Source: Cryobacterium aureum (GTDB taxonomy: Bacteria > Actinomycetota > Actinomycetes > Actinomycetales > Microbacteriaceae). From it: DNA of 64,000 bases. Numbering within the stretch: the first letter of the stretch is position 1; every line of letters begins with the position of its first letter. A program made the translations under genes and the position numbers. The notes below the pieces were generated by a model. That model had not been told where the DNA came from. It searched no databases and was given only the letters and a program-made list of their open reading frames with translations. Below, in pieces: positions 44,391-53,113 of the stretch. Where the stretch lies: contig NZ_PPTG01000046.1 of the NCBI RefSeq assembly GCF_002954245.1, positions 62,001 to 126,000 of the forward strand, written 5' to 3'.

Positions 44391-44511
44391 GCAGAACCTC
44401 ATAATTTTGGGCGCGGGAGACTGGATTGTCCAGAGACCTGCTGCCCAAATCGAGGCAAGCTCAACCAATAACATCTAATTGGTGGTCAGGAACACCGTAG
44501 CAGGGACCGGC

Positions 44512-44543
44512 CAGTGCAAACATTGAGTCAGTGCAAACATTGA
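44512..44543 (+). promoter_or_regulatory. 15-bp direct repeat upstream of fgd
   Basis: CAGTGCAAACATTGA occurs at 44512-44526 and again at 44529-44543, a 17-base period, about 20 bases before the fgd start. The second copy runs into TTGACT, a possible -35. Two same-face sites of this kind can bind a dimeric regulator, or may be a recent duplication. Confidence 0.5.
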
Positions 44544-44563
44544 CTACCACAAGAGGAGAGCGC

Positions 44564-45568
44564 ATGTTGAAGCTGGGACTAAAAGCGTCGGCGGAGCAGT
44601 TCGCACCACGAGAATTGGTGGAGCTCGGCGTCATGGCCGAGGAGCACGGGCTCGACAGCGTGACCGTGAGTGACCATTTTCAGCCGTGGCGGCACGAAGG
44701 CGGCCACGCACCCTACGCGATGGCCTGGATGGCCGCGGTCGGCGAGCGCACCAAACGGGTGCAGATCGGCACGTCGGTGATGACCCCCACCTTCCGCTAC
44801 AACCCCGCCGTGCTGGCCCAGGCCTTCGGAACCATGGGCTGCCTGTACCCCGGGCGCATCATGCTCGGTGTCGGAACGGGCGAGGCCCTCAATGAGATCG
44901 CCACGGGCTATCAGGGCGAGTGGCCCGAGTTCAAGGAACGATTTGCGCGCCTGCGTGAGGCCGTCAACCTCATGCGGCAACTGTGGACCGGCAAGCGCAT
45001 CGACTTCACGGGTGAGTACTATTCCACTGTCGGCGCCACCCTCTACGACATTCCGGATGCCCCGGTGCCGGTGTATATCGCGGCCGGTGGCCCCGTCGTG
45101 GCCCGCTATGCCGGCCGTGCCGGCGACGGTTTCATCTGCACCTCGGGTAAGGGCATGGAGCTTTACACCGAGAAACTGCTGCCGGCCGTCGCTGAGGGCC
45201 TCGAGAAGGTGGGGCGCCCGCAGGACGACATTGACCGCATGATCGAGATCAAGATCTCCTACGACACCGACCCGCAAGCCGCACTGGAGAATACCCGGTT
45301 CTGGGCCCCGCTGTCACTCACGCCCGAGCAGAAGCAATCCATTCACGACCCGCTCGAGATGGAGGCCGCCGCCGATGCGCTCCCGATCGAGCAGGTCGCC
45401 AAGCGCTGGATCGTCGCCTCCGACCCCGACGAGGCCGTGGCGCTGATCAAGCCCTACCTGGACGCGGGCCTCAACCACCTGGTCTTCCACGCCCCGGGCC
45501 ACGACCAGAAACGTTTTCTCGACCTGTTCGAGCGCGACCTGGCCCCGCGGCTGCGCCAGCTGGGCTGA
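44564..45568 (+). CDS. fgd: F420-dependent glucose-6-phosphate dehydrogenase
   Basis: A 334-residue LLM-family enzyme that oxidises glucose-6-phosphate and reduces F420. Similarity to mycobacterial Fgd1 is obvious along the whole length: [76 protein letters not shown] and [13 protein letters not shown]. Active-site His 38, Trp 42 and the GEALNE glutamate are present, as are the lysines and arginine lining the phosphate pocket. An AGAGGAGAG site precedes the ATG. It provides reduced F420 for the other LLM enzymes here. Confidence 0.95.
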   Translation: MLKLGLKASAEQFAPRELVELGVMAEEHGLDSVTVSDHFQPWRHEGGHAPYAMAWMAAVGERTKRVQIGTSVMTPTFRYNPAVLAQAFGTMGCLYPGRIMLGVGTGEALNEIATGYQGEWPEFKERFARLREAVNLMRQLWTGKRIDFTGEYYSTVGATLYDIPDAPVPVYIAAGGPVVARYAGRAGDGFICTSGKGMELYTEKLLPAVAEGLEKVGRPQDDIDRMIEIKISYDTDPQAALENTRFWAPLSLTPEQKQSIHDPLEMEAAADALPIEQVAKRWIVASDPDEAVALIKPYLDAGLNHLVFHAPGHDQKRFLDLFERDLAPRLRQLG

Positions 45569-45588
45569 AGCCGGGCAAACGAGACCGA

Positions 45589-46956
45589 CTACGACCAGCG
45601 CGCACCGACCGAGTGCACGGCCGAATCAAGCGGATGCGCCGCAGCGGCGAGGGCTTCGGCCACCGGACGGATGTCGTCGGGCAGGGCGCCGGCGGTCACC
45701 CGAATGAACGCGGGGCCACCCTCCACGGCCTGGAACGGCGAGCCGCCGGCCACGCGAATGCCGGACGCGGCGAGCCGCACCAGGGCATCACGCTCGTTCT
45801 GCACGGGCAGCCAGGTATTGATGCCGTCGGCCTGCACCACGACGAGCCCGAACTCGGCCAGGGCGTCGGCGAGGGCACGCTGGCGGGCGAAATAGATGCG
45901 GCGCGCCTCGCTGACCTGCGCCATGCTCTCGCCGTTGGTGAGCAGGTCGTGCAGAATCGTCTGCAGCATGCGGCTAGTCCAGCCGGGGCCGAGCATGCGC
46001 CGCGACACGATCGGGTCGATGAGTGCGGCCGGGCCGCCGAGCGCGGCCATGCGCAGGTCGGGGCCGTGCGACTTGGAGAAGCTGCGCACGTGCAGGGTGC
46101 GTTCGGGCAGCCAGAGTCCAAGACTCACGTCGGGGGCGATGCTGATCTCCGCAGAGTGGTCGTCTTCGATCACGATGGTGTCGGCGCTCGCCGCAGTGCT
46201 GTGCAATAGCCCGGCCAGCTCCTCTGCCCGGTGCGCGGTCATCGAGGCGCCGGTCGGGTTCTGCGCGCGCGGTTGCAGCAGTACGACGGCCGGGCCGAGC
46301 TTGAGGGCCGCGGCGAAGTCGGCCGGAATGATGCCGTGCTCGTCGACGGCCACCGGCAGGCGTTCCAGGCCGAGCTGGTCGAGCAGATCGAAGAACGGTG
46401 GAAACGACGGGTTCTCCACGATGACGCGGTCGCCGAACCGCGCGACCGCATCGAGGCTGCGCGAGATGGCGTCGAGGGCGCCGTCGACGATGGTGACGGT
46501 TTCGACCGGGTAGGGCCACGAAGCCCGCAGCACCTCGAGCAGCTCCGGAATGATCGGGAGGTCCTGATAGCTCGGCGTCACCGCGCGCTGCGCTACCCGG
46601 GAGAGCGCAGGTCCGAGCGCCGGCAACAACTTCGGGTCGGGAGTGCCGCGCGAGAGGTCGAGGCGGGCCGGACCGACCGCGCCGATCATGGACTGGCTGC
46701 GGGCGGGCAGCCACTTGGGCGCGGCATCCTGAACGAAGGTGCCGCCCCGACCACGCGACACGATCAGGCCGACCGCGGAGAGCGCCCGCCAGGCATGACT
46801 GACCGTGGCCGGGCTCACGCCGAGGTCACCGGCCAGCACCCGCACCGTCGGCAGACGGTCGCCTGGCACGAGGCGACCGCTCGCGATCAATCGGCCGATG
46901 GCCGCGGCAATCCCCGCCGGTGTGCGCTGCTCGATTTCAGCGATAAAGTTCTGCAT
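45589..46956 (-). CDS. MocR-type GntR/aminotransferase transcriptional regulator
   Basis: A 455-residue fusion. It has an N-terminal GntR winged helix (AAAIGRLIASGRLVPGDRLP, LGVSPATVSHAWRAL) and a class I aminotransferase-like domain (SYQDLPIIPELLEVLRAS, LQPRAQNPTGASMTAHR). The region VRSFSKSHGPDLRMA holds the PLP-binding lysine. MocR proteins use PLP to sense amino compounds. It diverges from the pyrimidine-degradation cluster, so it may respond to beta-alanine or a related amine and control that cluster; this is inferred from position. Confidence 0.87.
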   Translation of the reverse strand: MQNFIAEIEQRTPAGIAAAIGRLIASGRLVPGDRLPTVRVLAGDLGVSPATVSHAWRALSAVGLIVSRGRGGTFVQDAAPKWLPARSQSMIGAVGPARLDLSRGTPDPKLLPALGPALSRVAQRAVTPSYQDLPIIPELLEVLRASWPYPVETVTIVDGALDAISRSLDAVARFGDRVIVENPSFPPFFDLLDQLGLERLPVAVDEHGIIPADFAAALKLGPAVVLLQPRAQNPTGASMTAHRAEELAGLLHSTAASADTIVIEDDHSAEISIAPDVSLGLWLPERTLHVRSFSKSHGPDLRMAALGGPAALIDPIVSRRMLGPGWTSRMLQTILHDLLTNGESMAQVSEARRIYFARQRALADALAEFGLVVVQADGINTWLPVQNERDALVRLAASGIRVAGGSPFQAVEGGPAFIRVTAGALPDDIRPVAEALAAAAHPLDSAVHSVGARWS

Positions 46957-47018
46957 TGCTCTTGCCCCAAGGTGCCGTGGACGACAGGATGATTAATGCG
47001 TGCGATACACAGAGAAAC

Positions 47019-47031
47019 ACATTTGAAATGT
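47019..47031. promoter_or_regulatory. Palindrome in the MocR/pyrimidine-cluster divergent promoter
   Basis: ACATTTGAAATGT, with two perfect 6-base arms, lies in the AT-rich 153 bases between the MocR gene and the beta-ureidopropionase gene. It is a candidate operator for the MocR protein. The short arms make chance occurrence possible. Confidence 0.35.
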
Positions 47032-47109
47032 TTACGTCAAATAATAACAATACGAACAGCGCAGTTCGTAGCGACCCTTGACTAACGAAAAGCAAGTGGA
47101 AGGCACAGC

Positions 47110-47964
47110 ATGAACAGTCAGATCGTTCGAACCGCCATCACCCAGGCCACCTGGACCGGCGACGAAGAATCCATGATTCAAAAACACGAAGGCTTCGTGC
47201 GCACCGCGGCTGCCCAGGGCGTGCAGGTGATCTGCTTTCAGGAGCTCTTCCACGGCCCCTATTTCGGCATCGTGCAAGATGCCAAGTACTACGACTACGC
47301 GCAGGCCGTGCCCGGCCCCATCGTCGAGCGCTTTCAAAAGCTCGCGAGCGAGTACAAGATGGTCATCGTCGTGCCCATGTACGAAGAAGAACAGCCCGGC
47401 GTGCTCTACAACACCGCTGCGGTCATCGACGCCGACGGAACTTACCTCGGCAAGTACCGCAAACACCACATCCCCCACCTGCCGCAGTTCTGGGAGAAGT
47501 TCTACTTTCGTCCCGGAAACGCCGACTACCCGGTCTTCGACACCGCGTACGGCAAGATCGGCGTGTACATCTGCTATGACCGCCACTTCCCGGAGGGCTG
47601 GCGTGCCCTCGGCCTGAACGGCGCCGAGATCGTGTTCAACCCCTCGGCCACCAAACCCGGCCTGTCGAACCGACTGTGGGAGCTCGAGCAGCCGGCTGCC
47701 GCTGTCGCCAACCAGTACTACGTCGGCGCGAACAACCGTATCGGCAACGAAGAGGCGGAGTTCGGCGATGAGGCCGTCACCTTCTACGGCAGCTCGTACT
47801 TCGTCGACCCCAAGGGCAACTACGTGGGCGAGCGAGCCTCGACCGACACCGAGGAGATTCTCGTGCGCGACCTCGACCTCGGCGTGATCCGCGAGGTGCG
47901 CAACTCCTGGCAGTTCTACCGTGACCGTCGCCCCGACTCCTACGAGCCCCTCGTCGCCCCTTAA
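47110..47964 (+). CDS. Beta-ureidopropionase-like carbon-nitrogen hydrolase
   Basis: A 284-residue nitrilase-superfamily amidase. The catalytic glutamate is in CFQELFHGPYFG, the lysine in GKYRKHHIPH and the cysteine in GVYICYDRHFPEGWR. These motifs match N-carbamoyl-beta-alanine amidohydrolases, which release beta-alanine, CO2 and ammonia. The GGAAGG site is ideal. It is first in the one-strand cluster with dihydropyrimidinase, whose product it would consume. N-carbamoyl-D-amino acid hydrolysis is the alternative. Confidence 0.87.
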   Translation: MNSQIVRTAITQATWTGDEESMIQKHEGFVRTAAAQGVQVICFQELFHGPYFGIVQDAKYYDYAQAVPGPIVERFQKLASEYKMVIVVPMYEEEQPGVLYNTAAVIDADGTYLGKYRKHHIPHLPQFWEKFYFRPGNADYPVFDTAYGKIGVYICYDRHFPEGWRALGLNGAEIVFNPSATKPGLSNRLWELEQPAAAVANQYYVGANNRIGNEEAEFGDEAVTFYGSSYFVDPKGNYVGERASTDTEEILVRDLDLGVIREVRNSWQFYRDRRPDSYEPLVAP

Positions 47965-47975
47965 AGCGCATAGAA

Positions 47976-48010
47976 CGGATGCTGTCGACCGACCCGGCCG
48001 ACAGCATCCG
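47976..48010 (+). terminator. Hairpin between the ureidopropionase and dihydropyrimidinase genes
   Basis: A 12-base perfect stem, CGGATGCTGTCG (47976-47987) and CGACAGCATCCG (47999-48010), with an 11-base loop and no T run. It lies inside an apparent operon and could reduce downstream expression or mark an RNA processing point. Both arms contain the RCGGATGC octamer frequent in this window. Confidence 0.5.
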
Positions 48011-48042
48011 CTACCCCTGACACTTTCAGCGAAGAGGATGCC

Positions 48043-49476
48043 ATGAAGACTTTGATCAAGAACGGCACCGTGGTCAACGCCACGGGCCGAGGACTCGCCG
48101 ATGTGCTCATCGACGGCGAGAAAATTGCCGCGGTGCTCGCACCCGGCTCGACCCTGCTCGGCTTCGACGTGGCGGGCAACGTTGACCGCGTCATCGACGC
48201 CGGGGGCAAGTACGTCATTCCGGGCGGCATCGACGCCCACACCCATCTGGAGATGCCGTTCGGCGGCACCCAGGCCAGCGACACCTTCGAAACCGGTACC
48301 CGCGCTGCCGCCTGGGGCGGCACCACGAGCATCGTCGACTTCGTCGTGCAGTACGCCGGCGAAGACGTGCTGGAGCGTTATGCCGCCTGGCAGCAGAAGG
48401 CCGCCGGCCAGTGCGCCATCGACTACGGCTTTCATCAGATCCTCTCCGACGTGCAGGACAGCTCGCTGACCGCGATGGACAAACTCGTCGACGAGGGCGT
48501 CTCGAGCTTCAAACTGTTCATGGCCTACAAGGGCGTGTTCCTCAGCGACGACGGCCAAATCGTCAAGGCCATGCAGCGCGCCGCCACCAACGGCAGCATG
48601 ATCATGATGCACGCCGAGAACGGCAGCGTCATCGACCTGCTCGTGCAGCAGGCGGTTGCCGCCGGCAACACCGGCCCGCTCTATCACGGCCTGACCCGAC
48701 CCTGGCAGGCCGAAGAAGAGGCCACCCACCGGGCCATCATGCTTGCCAACCTCACCGGCGCTCCTCTATATATAGTGCACGTGTCGGCGAAGCAGGCCGT
48801 GGACCAGATCGCGCAGGCCAGAGACAATGGCCAGAATGTGTTCGGCGAGACCTGTCCGCAGTACCTCTACCTCTCGCTCGAGGACAACCTCGGTGCCGAG
48901 AGCGACGAGTGGGGCCGGTTCGAGGGCGCCAAATGGGTCTGCTCCACGCCGCTACGGGCTAAGGCCGAGGGACACCAGCACCACATGTGGCAGAGCCTTC
49001 GCACAAACGACATCCAGATGGTCTCCACCGACCACTGCCCGTTCTGCATGAAAGGCCAGAAGGACTTAGGGCTGACCGATTTTTCCAAGATTCCCAACGG
49101 CATCGGCTCGGTCGAACACCGCATGGACCTCTTGTACCAGGGCGTCGTCGACGGCAAGATCTCGCTCGAACGCTGGGTCGAGGTGTGCTCAACGACCCCG
49201 GCGCGCATGTTCGGCATGTATGGCCAGAAGGGCGTGATCGCGCCCGGCGCCGACGGCGATGTGGTCATCTACGACCCGAACGGGCACACGTCTATTGGGG
49301 TGGGAAAGTCCCACCACATGAACATGGACTACTCGGCCTGGGAAGGCTATGAGATCGACGGCCACGTCGACACCGTCATCTCCCGCGGCAAGGTCGTCGT
49401 CGACGATCACGCCTACCTCGGCACCAAGGGTGACGGCCGTTTCATCAAGCGCGGCCTGAGCCAGTACCTCATCTAA
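48043..49476 (+). CDS. hydA: Dihydropyrimidinase / hydantoinase
   Basis: A 477-residue cyclic amidohydrolase that opens dihydrouracil to N-carbamoyl-beta-alanine. It has the zinc-ligand motif GGIDAHTHLEMPFGG, the carboxylated lysine in SSFKLFMAYKG, histidines in MMHAENGSV and YIVHVSAK, and the aspartate in STDHCPFCMKGQKDLG. Length and motifs fit dihydropyrimidinase rather than allantoinase. It is followed nine bases later by an LLM oxidoreductase gene with which it is co-transcribed. Confidence 0.93.
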   Translation: MKTLIKNGTVVNATGRGLADVLIDGEKIAAVLAPGSTLLGFDVAGNVDRVIDAGGKYVIPGGIDAHTHLEMPFGGTQASDTFETGTRAAAWGGTTSIVDFVVQYAGEDVLERYAAWQQKAAGQCAIDYGFHQILSDVQDSSLTAMDKLVDEGVSSFKLFMAYKGVFLSDDGQIVKAMQRAATNGSMIMMHAENGSVIDLLVQQAVAAGNTGPLYHGLTRPWQAEEEATHRAIMLANLTGAPLYIVHVSAKQAVDQIAQARDNGQNVFGETCPQYLYLSLEDNLGAESDEWGRFEGAKWVCSTPLRAKAEGHQHHMWQSLRTNDIQMVSTDHCPFCMKGQKDLGLTDFSKIPNGIGSVEHRMDLLYQGVVDGKISLERWVEVCSTTPARMFGMYGQKGVIAPGADGDVVIYDPNGHTSIGVGKSHHMNMDYSAWEGYEIDGHVDTVISRGKVVVDDHAYLGTKGDGRFIKRGLSQYLI

Positions 49477-49485
49477 GGGGACGAC

Positions 49486-50502
49486 ATGGATTTCGGCGCA
49501 GTACTTCAGACCAACCCGCCGTCGGCGCGCACCGTGCAACTGGCCAAATTGGCCGAGGCACACGGGTTCAGCCACGTCTGGACCTTCGACTCGCACCTGC
49601 TCTGGCAGGAACCCTACGTGATCTACAGCCGCATTCTGGCCGAGACCAGCAGAATCATCGTCGGCCCCATGGTAACCAACCCGGCCACCCGGGACTGGAC
49701 CGTGACGGCATCCACTTATGCGACCCTCAACGAAATGTACGGCAACCGCACCATCTGTGGCATCGGGCGCGGCGACTCCGCGGTGCGCACCACCAACGGT
49801 GCCCCGACCACACTGAAGACCCTGCGCGAGTCGATCCACGTCATTCGCGAGCTCGCCAACTCTCGCCCGGTGGAATACAACGGCGCCACGGTGCAGTTTC
49901 CGTGGAGTCGCGGCTCCAGCCTGGAGATGTGGGTCGCGGCCTACGGCCCGCTCGCGCTCAAGCTCGCCGGTGAGGTGGGCGACGGCTTCATCCTGCAGAT
50001 GGCCGACCTCGACGTGGCCAAGTGGATGATCGAGAGCGTGCGTACCGCAGCCTCCAACGCCGGCCGCGACCCGATGGAGATCAAATTCTGCGTCGCCGCC
50101 CCCGCCTATGTCGGTTCGGACTGGGAGCACATGCGCAACCAGTGCCGCTGGTTCGGCGGCATGGTCGGCAACCACGTGGCCGACATCGTGGCCAAGTACG
50201 GCGTCGATTCCGCGGTTCCGAAGGCACTCACCGACTACATCAAGGACCGTGAGGGCTACGACTACAACCAACACGGTAAGGCGGGCAATGAGCACGCCGC
50301 GTTCGTGCCAGACGAGATCGTCGACCGGTTCTGCCTGCTCGGCACGGCGAAAGACCACATCGAGAAGCTCGAGGCGCTCAAAGACCTCGGCGTCGACCAG
50401 TTCGCCGGCTACCTGCAGCATGACAACAAGGAAGAAACGATGCGCGTCTACGGCGACACCGTGATTCCAGCGCTGACCGACGCCATTACGGCTAAGAAAT
50501 AA
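49486..50502 (+). CDS. LLM-class F420-type oxidoreductase of the pyrimidine cluster (TIGR03842-like)
   Basis: A 338-residue luciferase-like TIM barrel related to methylene-H4MPT reductase (Mer). It shows HGFSHVWTFDSHLLWQEPYV, then TICGIGRGDSAVRTTNGAPT, WVAAYGPLALKLAGEVGDGF and EIVDRFCLLGTAKDHIEKLE. It probably uses F420 (or a flavin) for a hydride transfer. TIGR03842, a family recalled as occurring near nitrilase and dihydropyrimidinase genes, looks similar. It sits nine bases after hydA and four before the ABC permease, in a pathway that otherwise lacks a dihydropyrimidine dehydrogenase, so it is a candidate for the uracil/dihydrouracil redox step. Confidence 0.87.
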   Translation: MDFGAVLQTNPPSARTVQLAKLAEAHGFSHVWTFDSHLLWQEPYVIYSRILAETSRIIVGPMVTNPATRDWTVTASTYATLNEMYGNRTICGIGRGDSAVRTTNGAPTTLKTLRESIHVIRELANSRPVEYNGATVQFPWSRGSSLEMWVAAYGPLALKLAGEVGDGFILQMADLDVAKWMIESVRTAASNAGRDPMEIKFCVAAPAYVGSDWEHMRNQCRWFGGMVGNHVADIVAKYGVDSAVPKALTDYIKDREGYDYNQHGKAGNEHAAFVPDEIVDRFCLLGTAKDHIEKLEALKDLGVDQFAGYLQHDNKEETMRVYGDTVIPALTDAITAKK

Positions 50503-50506
50503 GCGG

Positions 50507-51463
50507 ATGCCGACGACCAGCGAGCAGGCCGCGCCACTTACGCGCGGCGCGCTCGGAGTGGCTAAAGCGCGCCAGCCCGGGCGTTCCGGCGTGCACCCGC
50601 GCTTGCGTGGTGGCCTTTTCGGTCTGGCCGGCCTCGCGCTGCTCGCCCTCATCTGGGAGCTCTACAAAACGCTCGGACCGGTCGACGGTGTCGTCATTGG
50701 CACGCTCACCGTGCTTCCGCGAACGAGCGATCTCGCCATGCCGCACCTCTGGGTCATGTTCGAGCGACTGTTCGAGCCGGTGACCGGCGCGGCATCCGCT
50801 CTGCCGCTGTGGCAGGCGGTGCTGGCCGGTTCGCTGTTCACCCTGGGAATCGCCGCAGTCGGCTGGCTGGTTGGCGTGACCGTTGGGCTCGCGCTTGCCC
50901 TGCTCATGCAGCGCTTTCGCCTGGCCGAGTCAATGATTCTGCCCTGGATCATTCTGAGCCAGACCGTGCCGCTGATCGCGATCGCCCCGCTGGTTCGACG
51001 CTGGGGCGCGCAGATCCAGTTCGGCGAATTCACCTGGGAAAGCTGGATGTCGGTGGCCATGATCGCCTCCTACCTCGCGTTCTTCCCGGTGTCGATCGGC
51101 GCCCTGCGGGGCCTCGCCTCGCCCGACGCCAACCACGTCGACCTCATGCACTGCTACGCAATCGGCTGGTGGAAGACGCTCTGGCGGCTGCGCCTACCGG
51201 CCAGCGTCGGCTACCTGCTGCCAGCCCTGCGCCTGGCTGCGGTCAGCGCGGTCGTCGGCAGCGTCGTGGCCGAAGTGTCGATCGGGCTGCGCGGCGGCAT
51301 CGGTCGGCTCATCGTGGAATACGCCGGCGCGGCCGGCAACGACCCGGGCAAGCCCTGGGCGCCCATCTTCGGTTCGATCCTGGTCGGCCTCGTCGCCGCC
51401 GGTTTTGTGGGCCTGATCGGCCTGTTCCTTCGTCGTTTTCGCAGGGGAGAGGTGTCAGCATGA
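50507..51463 (+). CDS. ABC transporter permease (NMT1/SsuC-type system)
   Basis: A 318-residue inner-membrane permease with about six helices in the binding-protein-dependent transport fold. The EAA-like loop reads HCYAIGWWKTLWRLRLPASVGYLLPALRLAA-type sequence (about residues 207-240), which contacts the ATPase. It starts four bases after the LLM gene and overlaps the ATPase start by four bases. With the permease at 52299-53069 it would form a heterodimeric channel. Confidence 0.87.
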   Translation: MPTTSEQAAPLTRGALGVAKARQPGRSGVHPRLRGGLFGLAGLALLALIWELYKTLGPVDGVVIGTLTVLPRTSDLAMPHLWVMFERLFEPVTGAASALPLWQAVLAGSLFTLGIAAVGWLVGVTVGLALALLMQRFRLAESMILPWIILSQTVPLIAIAPLVRRWGAQIQFGEFTWESWMSVAMIASYLAFFPVSIGALRGLASPDANHVDLMHCYAIGWWKTLWRLRLPASVGYLLPALRLAAVSAVVGSVVAEVSIGLRGGIGRLIVEYAGAAGNDPGKPWAPIFGSILVGLVAAGFVGLIGLFLRRFRRGEVSA

Positions 51464-52302
51464 CCAACACAACGAGTGTGCCTGCTGTTGATGTACACAG
51501 TGTCAGTCGCATCTTCGCCGCCCGCAAGGGCCCCGGCGTCACCGCCCTCGACGATGTGAGCCTCACGGTCGCGCCCGGCGAGTTCGTCAGCCTGATTGGG
51601 CCAAGCGGATGCGGCAAGAGCACGCTTTTGAGACTGGTCGCCGACCTCGACGTGCCCACCAGCGGCAGCATCGAGGTGTTTGGCAAGCCCGCGCGGCGGG
51701 CACGCATCGACCAGTCCTACGGCATCGCTTTTCAGCAGGCCGGCCTGCTGCCCTGGCGCACGGTTGCCGGCAACATCGAGCTGCCGCTCGAACTGCACGG
51801 AGTGGGTAAGGCGGCCAGGCGGGGGCGCGCCGCCGAACTCATCGCGCTGGTCGGGCTCTCGGACTTCGCCAGCCACTACCCGGACCAGCTCTCCGGCGGT
51901 ATGCAGCAGCGTGTCGCGATCGCCCGTTCGCTCGCTGAAAGCCCGAGCCTGCTGCTCATGGACGAACCCTTCGGCGCCCTCGACGAGATGACCCGCGAGC
52001 GCATGCAGAACGAACTCGTGCGTATCTGCGCCGAAACCCAGGCGGCCGTGGTTTTCGTCACGCACTCCATTCCCGAAGCGGTGTTTCTCTCCAACCGGGT
52101 GGTGGTCATGTCGCCGCGGCCTGGGCGCATCCGTTCTATTGTGAGCGTGGGACTTGGCGATATGAGCGGCCGGGGCGAAGACCTGCGCGAAGATGAGGGC
52201 TTCTTTCGCTCCCTCAGCGAGGTGCGCGACCTGCTGCACGGCGATGAAGCGGCCGGGGCTGGCCACAACCAGGCCGGCGCTCGCGGAGTCGAGACGCGAT
52301 GA
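51460..52302 (+). CDS. ABC transporter ATPase (NitT/TauT class)
   Basis: A 280-residue ATPase: Walker A GPSGCGKSTLLRLVAD, Q-loop AFQQAGLLPWRTV, signature LSGGMQQRVAIARSL, Walker B LLLMDEPFGALDEMT and the switch histidine in FVTHSIPEAVFLS, the pattern of nitrate/taurine/pyrimidine-precursor importers. The ATG overlaps the upstream stop (ATGA) and its end overlaps the next permease, so translation is coupled through the transporter genes. Confidence 0.92.
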   Translation: MTNTTSVPAVDVHSVSRIFAARKGPGVTALDDVSLTVAPGEFVSLIGPSGCGKSTLLRLVADLDVPTSGSIEVFGKPARRARIDQSYGIAFQQAGLLPWRTVAGNIELPLELHGVGKAARRGRAAELIALVGLSDFASHYPDQLSGGMQQRVAIARSLAESPSLLLMDEPFGALDEMTRERMQNELVRICAETQAAVVFVTHSIPEAVFLSNRVVVMSPRPGRIRSIVSVGLGDMSGRGEDLREDEGFFRSLSEVRDLLHGDEAAGAGHNQAGARGVETR

Positions 52303-53069
52303 GAACCGCCCAGCCGGGGCTCGTTCAGACCGTCCTCGCCCCGATCGTGTTCGGGGTTGCCGTCATTTTGCTCTGGCAGGGCCTGGTCACCGGGCTGGCG
52401 ATCAAGGCGTTCATTCTTCCGGCCCCGTTTGCGATCGGCGCCGAATTCGCCGGCAATCTGAACAATGTCGCCGGGGGAATGGTGGTCACCGGCCGTAACT
52501 CGCTGATCGGCCTCGTCATCGGTGCCGTGCTCGGAATCGCGCTGGCGATCGTGGCGGCGCTCGCGCGCCTGCTCGATGAGATGGCGGCGCCCATCGTCGC
52601 CGCCCTCTCGGTGGTGCCGATCGTGGCGCTCGCGCCGGTGCTCTACACGATGTTCGGCGCCGGCGCCGAGACCGCCCGGCAGCTGGTCGCTGCGCTTGCC
52701 GTGTTTGTGCCGGTCTACTTCAACACCCTCAAGGGCCTGCGCCAAGTGCGTCCGGTGCACCGCGACCTCATGCGTGCCTACGCCGTCACCGGTTGGCAGG
52801 CCACCCGGGCGGTCACCCTGCCCACCGCGTTGCCCTACGTCTTCACCGGCCTGCGCGTGGCATCCTCGCTCGCCGTAATCAGCGCTCTGATCGCCGAATA
52901 TTTCGGCGGACCGGTCGGCGGCCTCGGCAAATCGATCACGTCAGCCGCGTCGAGCAGCAACTACGGCCTGGCTTGGGCCTACGTGCTCGGCTCGATCATT
53001 CTCGGACTTGCTTTTTACTGCGCAGCTCTCATCGTTGAGAAGCTCGTCACCCGCCGTTCCGGCGGCTAG
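52299..53069 (+). CDS. ABC transporter permease (second subunit)
   Basis: A 256-residue permease with about six helices. The coupling loop is near AYAVTGWQATRAVTLPTALP followed by YVFTGLRVASSLAVISALI, typical of NitT/TauT-type systems. Its start overlaps the ATPase stop by four bases. It pairs with the other permease (50507-51463). Confidence 0.88.
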   Translation: MRTAQPGLVQTVLAPIVFGVAVILLWQGLVTGLAIKAFILPAPFAIGAEFAGNLNNVAGGMVVTGRNSLIGLVIGAVLGIALAIVAALARLLDEMAAPIVAALSVVPIVALAPVLYTMFGAGAETARQLVAALAVFVPVYFNTLKGLRQVRPVHRDLMRAYAVTGWQATRAVTLPTALPYVFTGLRVASSLAVISALIAEYFGGPVGGLGKSITSAASSSNYGLAWAYVLGSIILGLAFYCAALIVEKLVTRRSGG

Positions 53070-53113
53070 ACCACCACCCCACCACACACAGCACCAGCAA
53101 CCAAGGAGGCACC

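Noticed and set aside
47032-48729. 565-codon frame antisense to the ureidopropionase and dihydropyrimidinase genes
   Set aside because: Both sense genes have full catalytic motifs; the antisense product is His/Val/Gly-biased with no domain.
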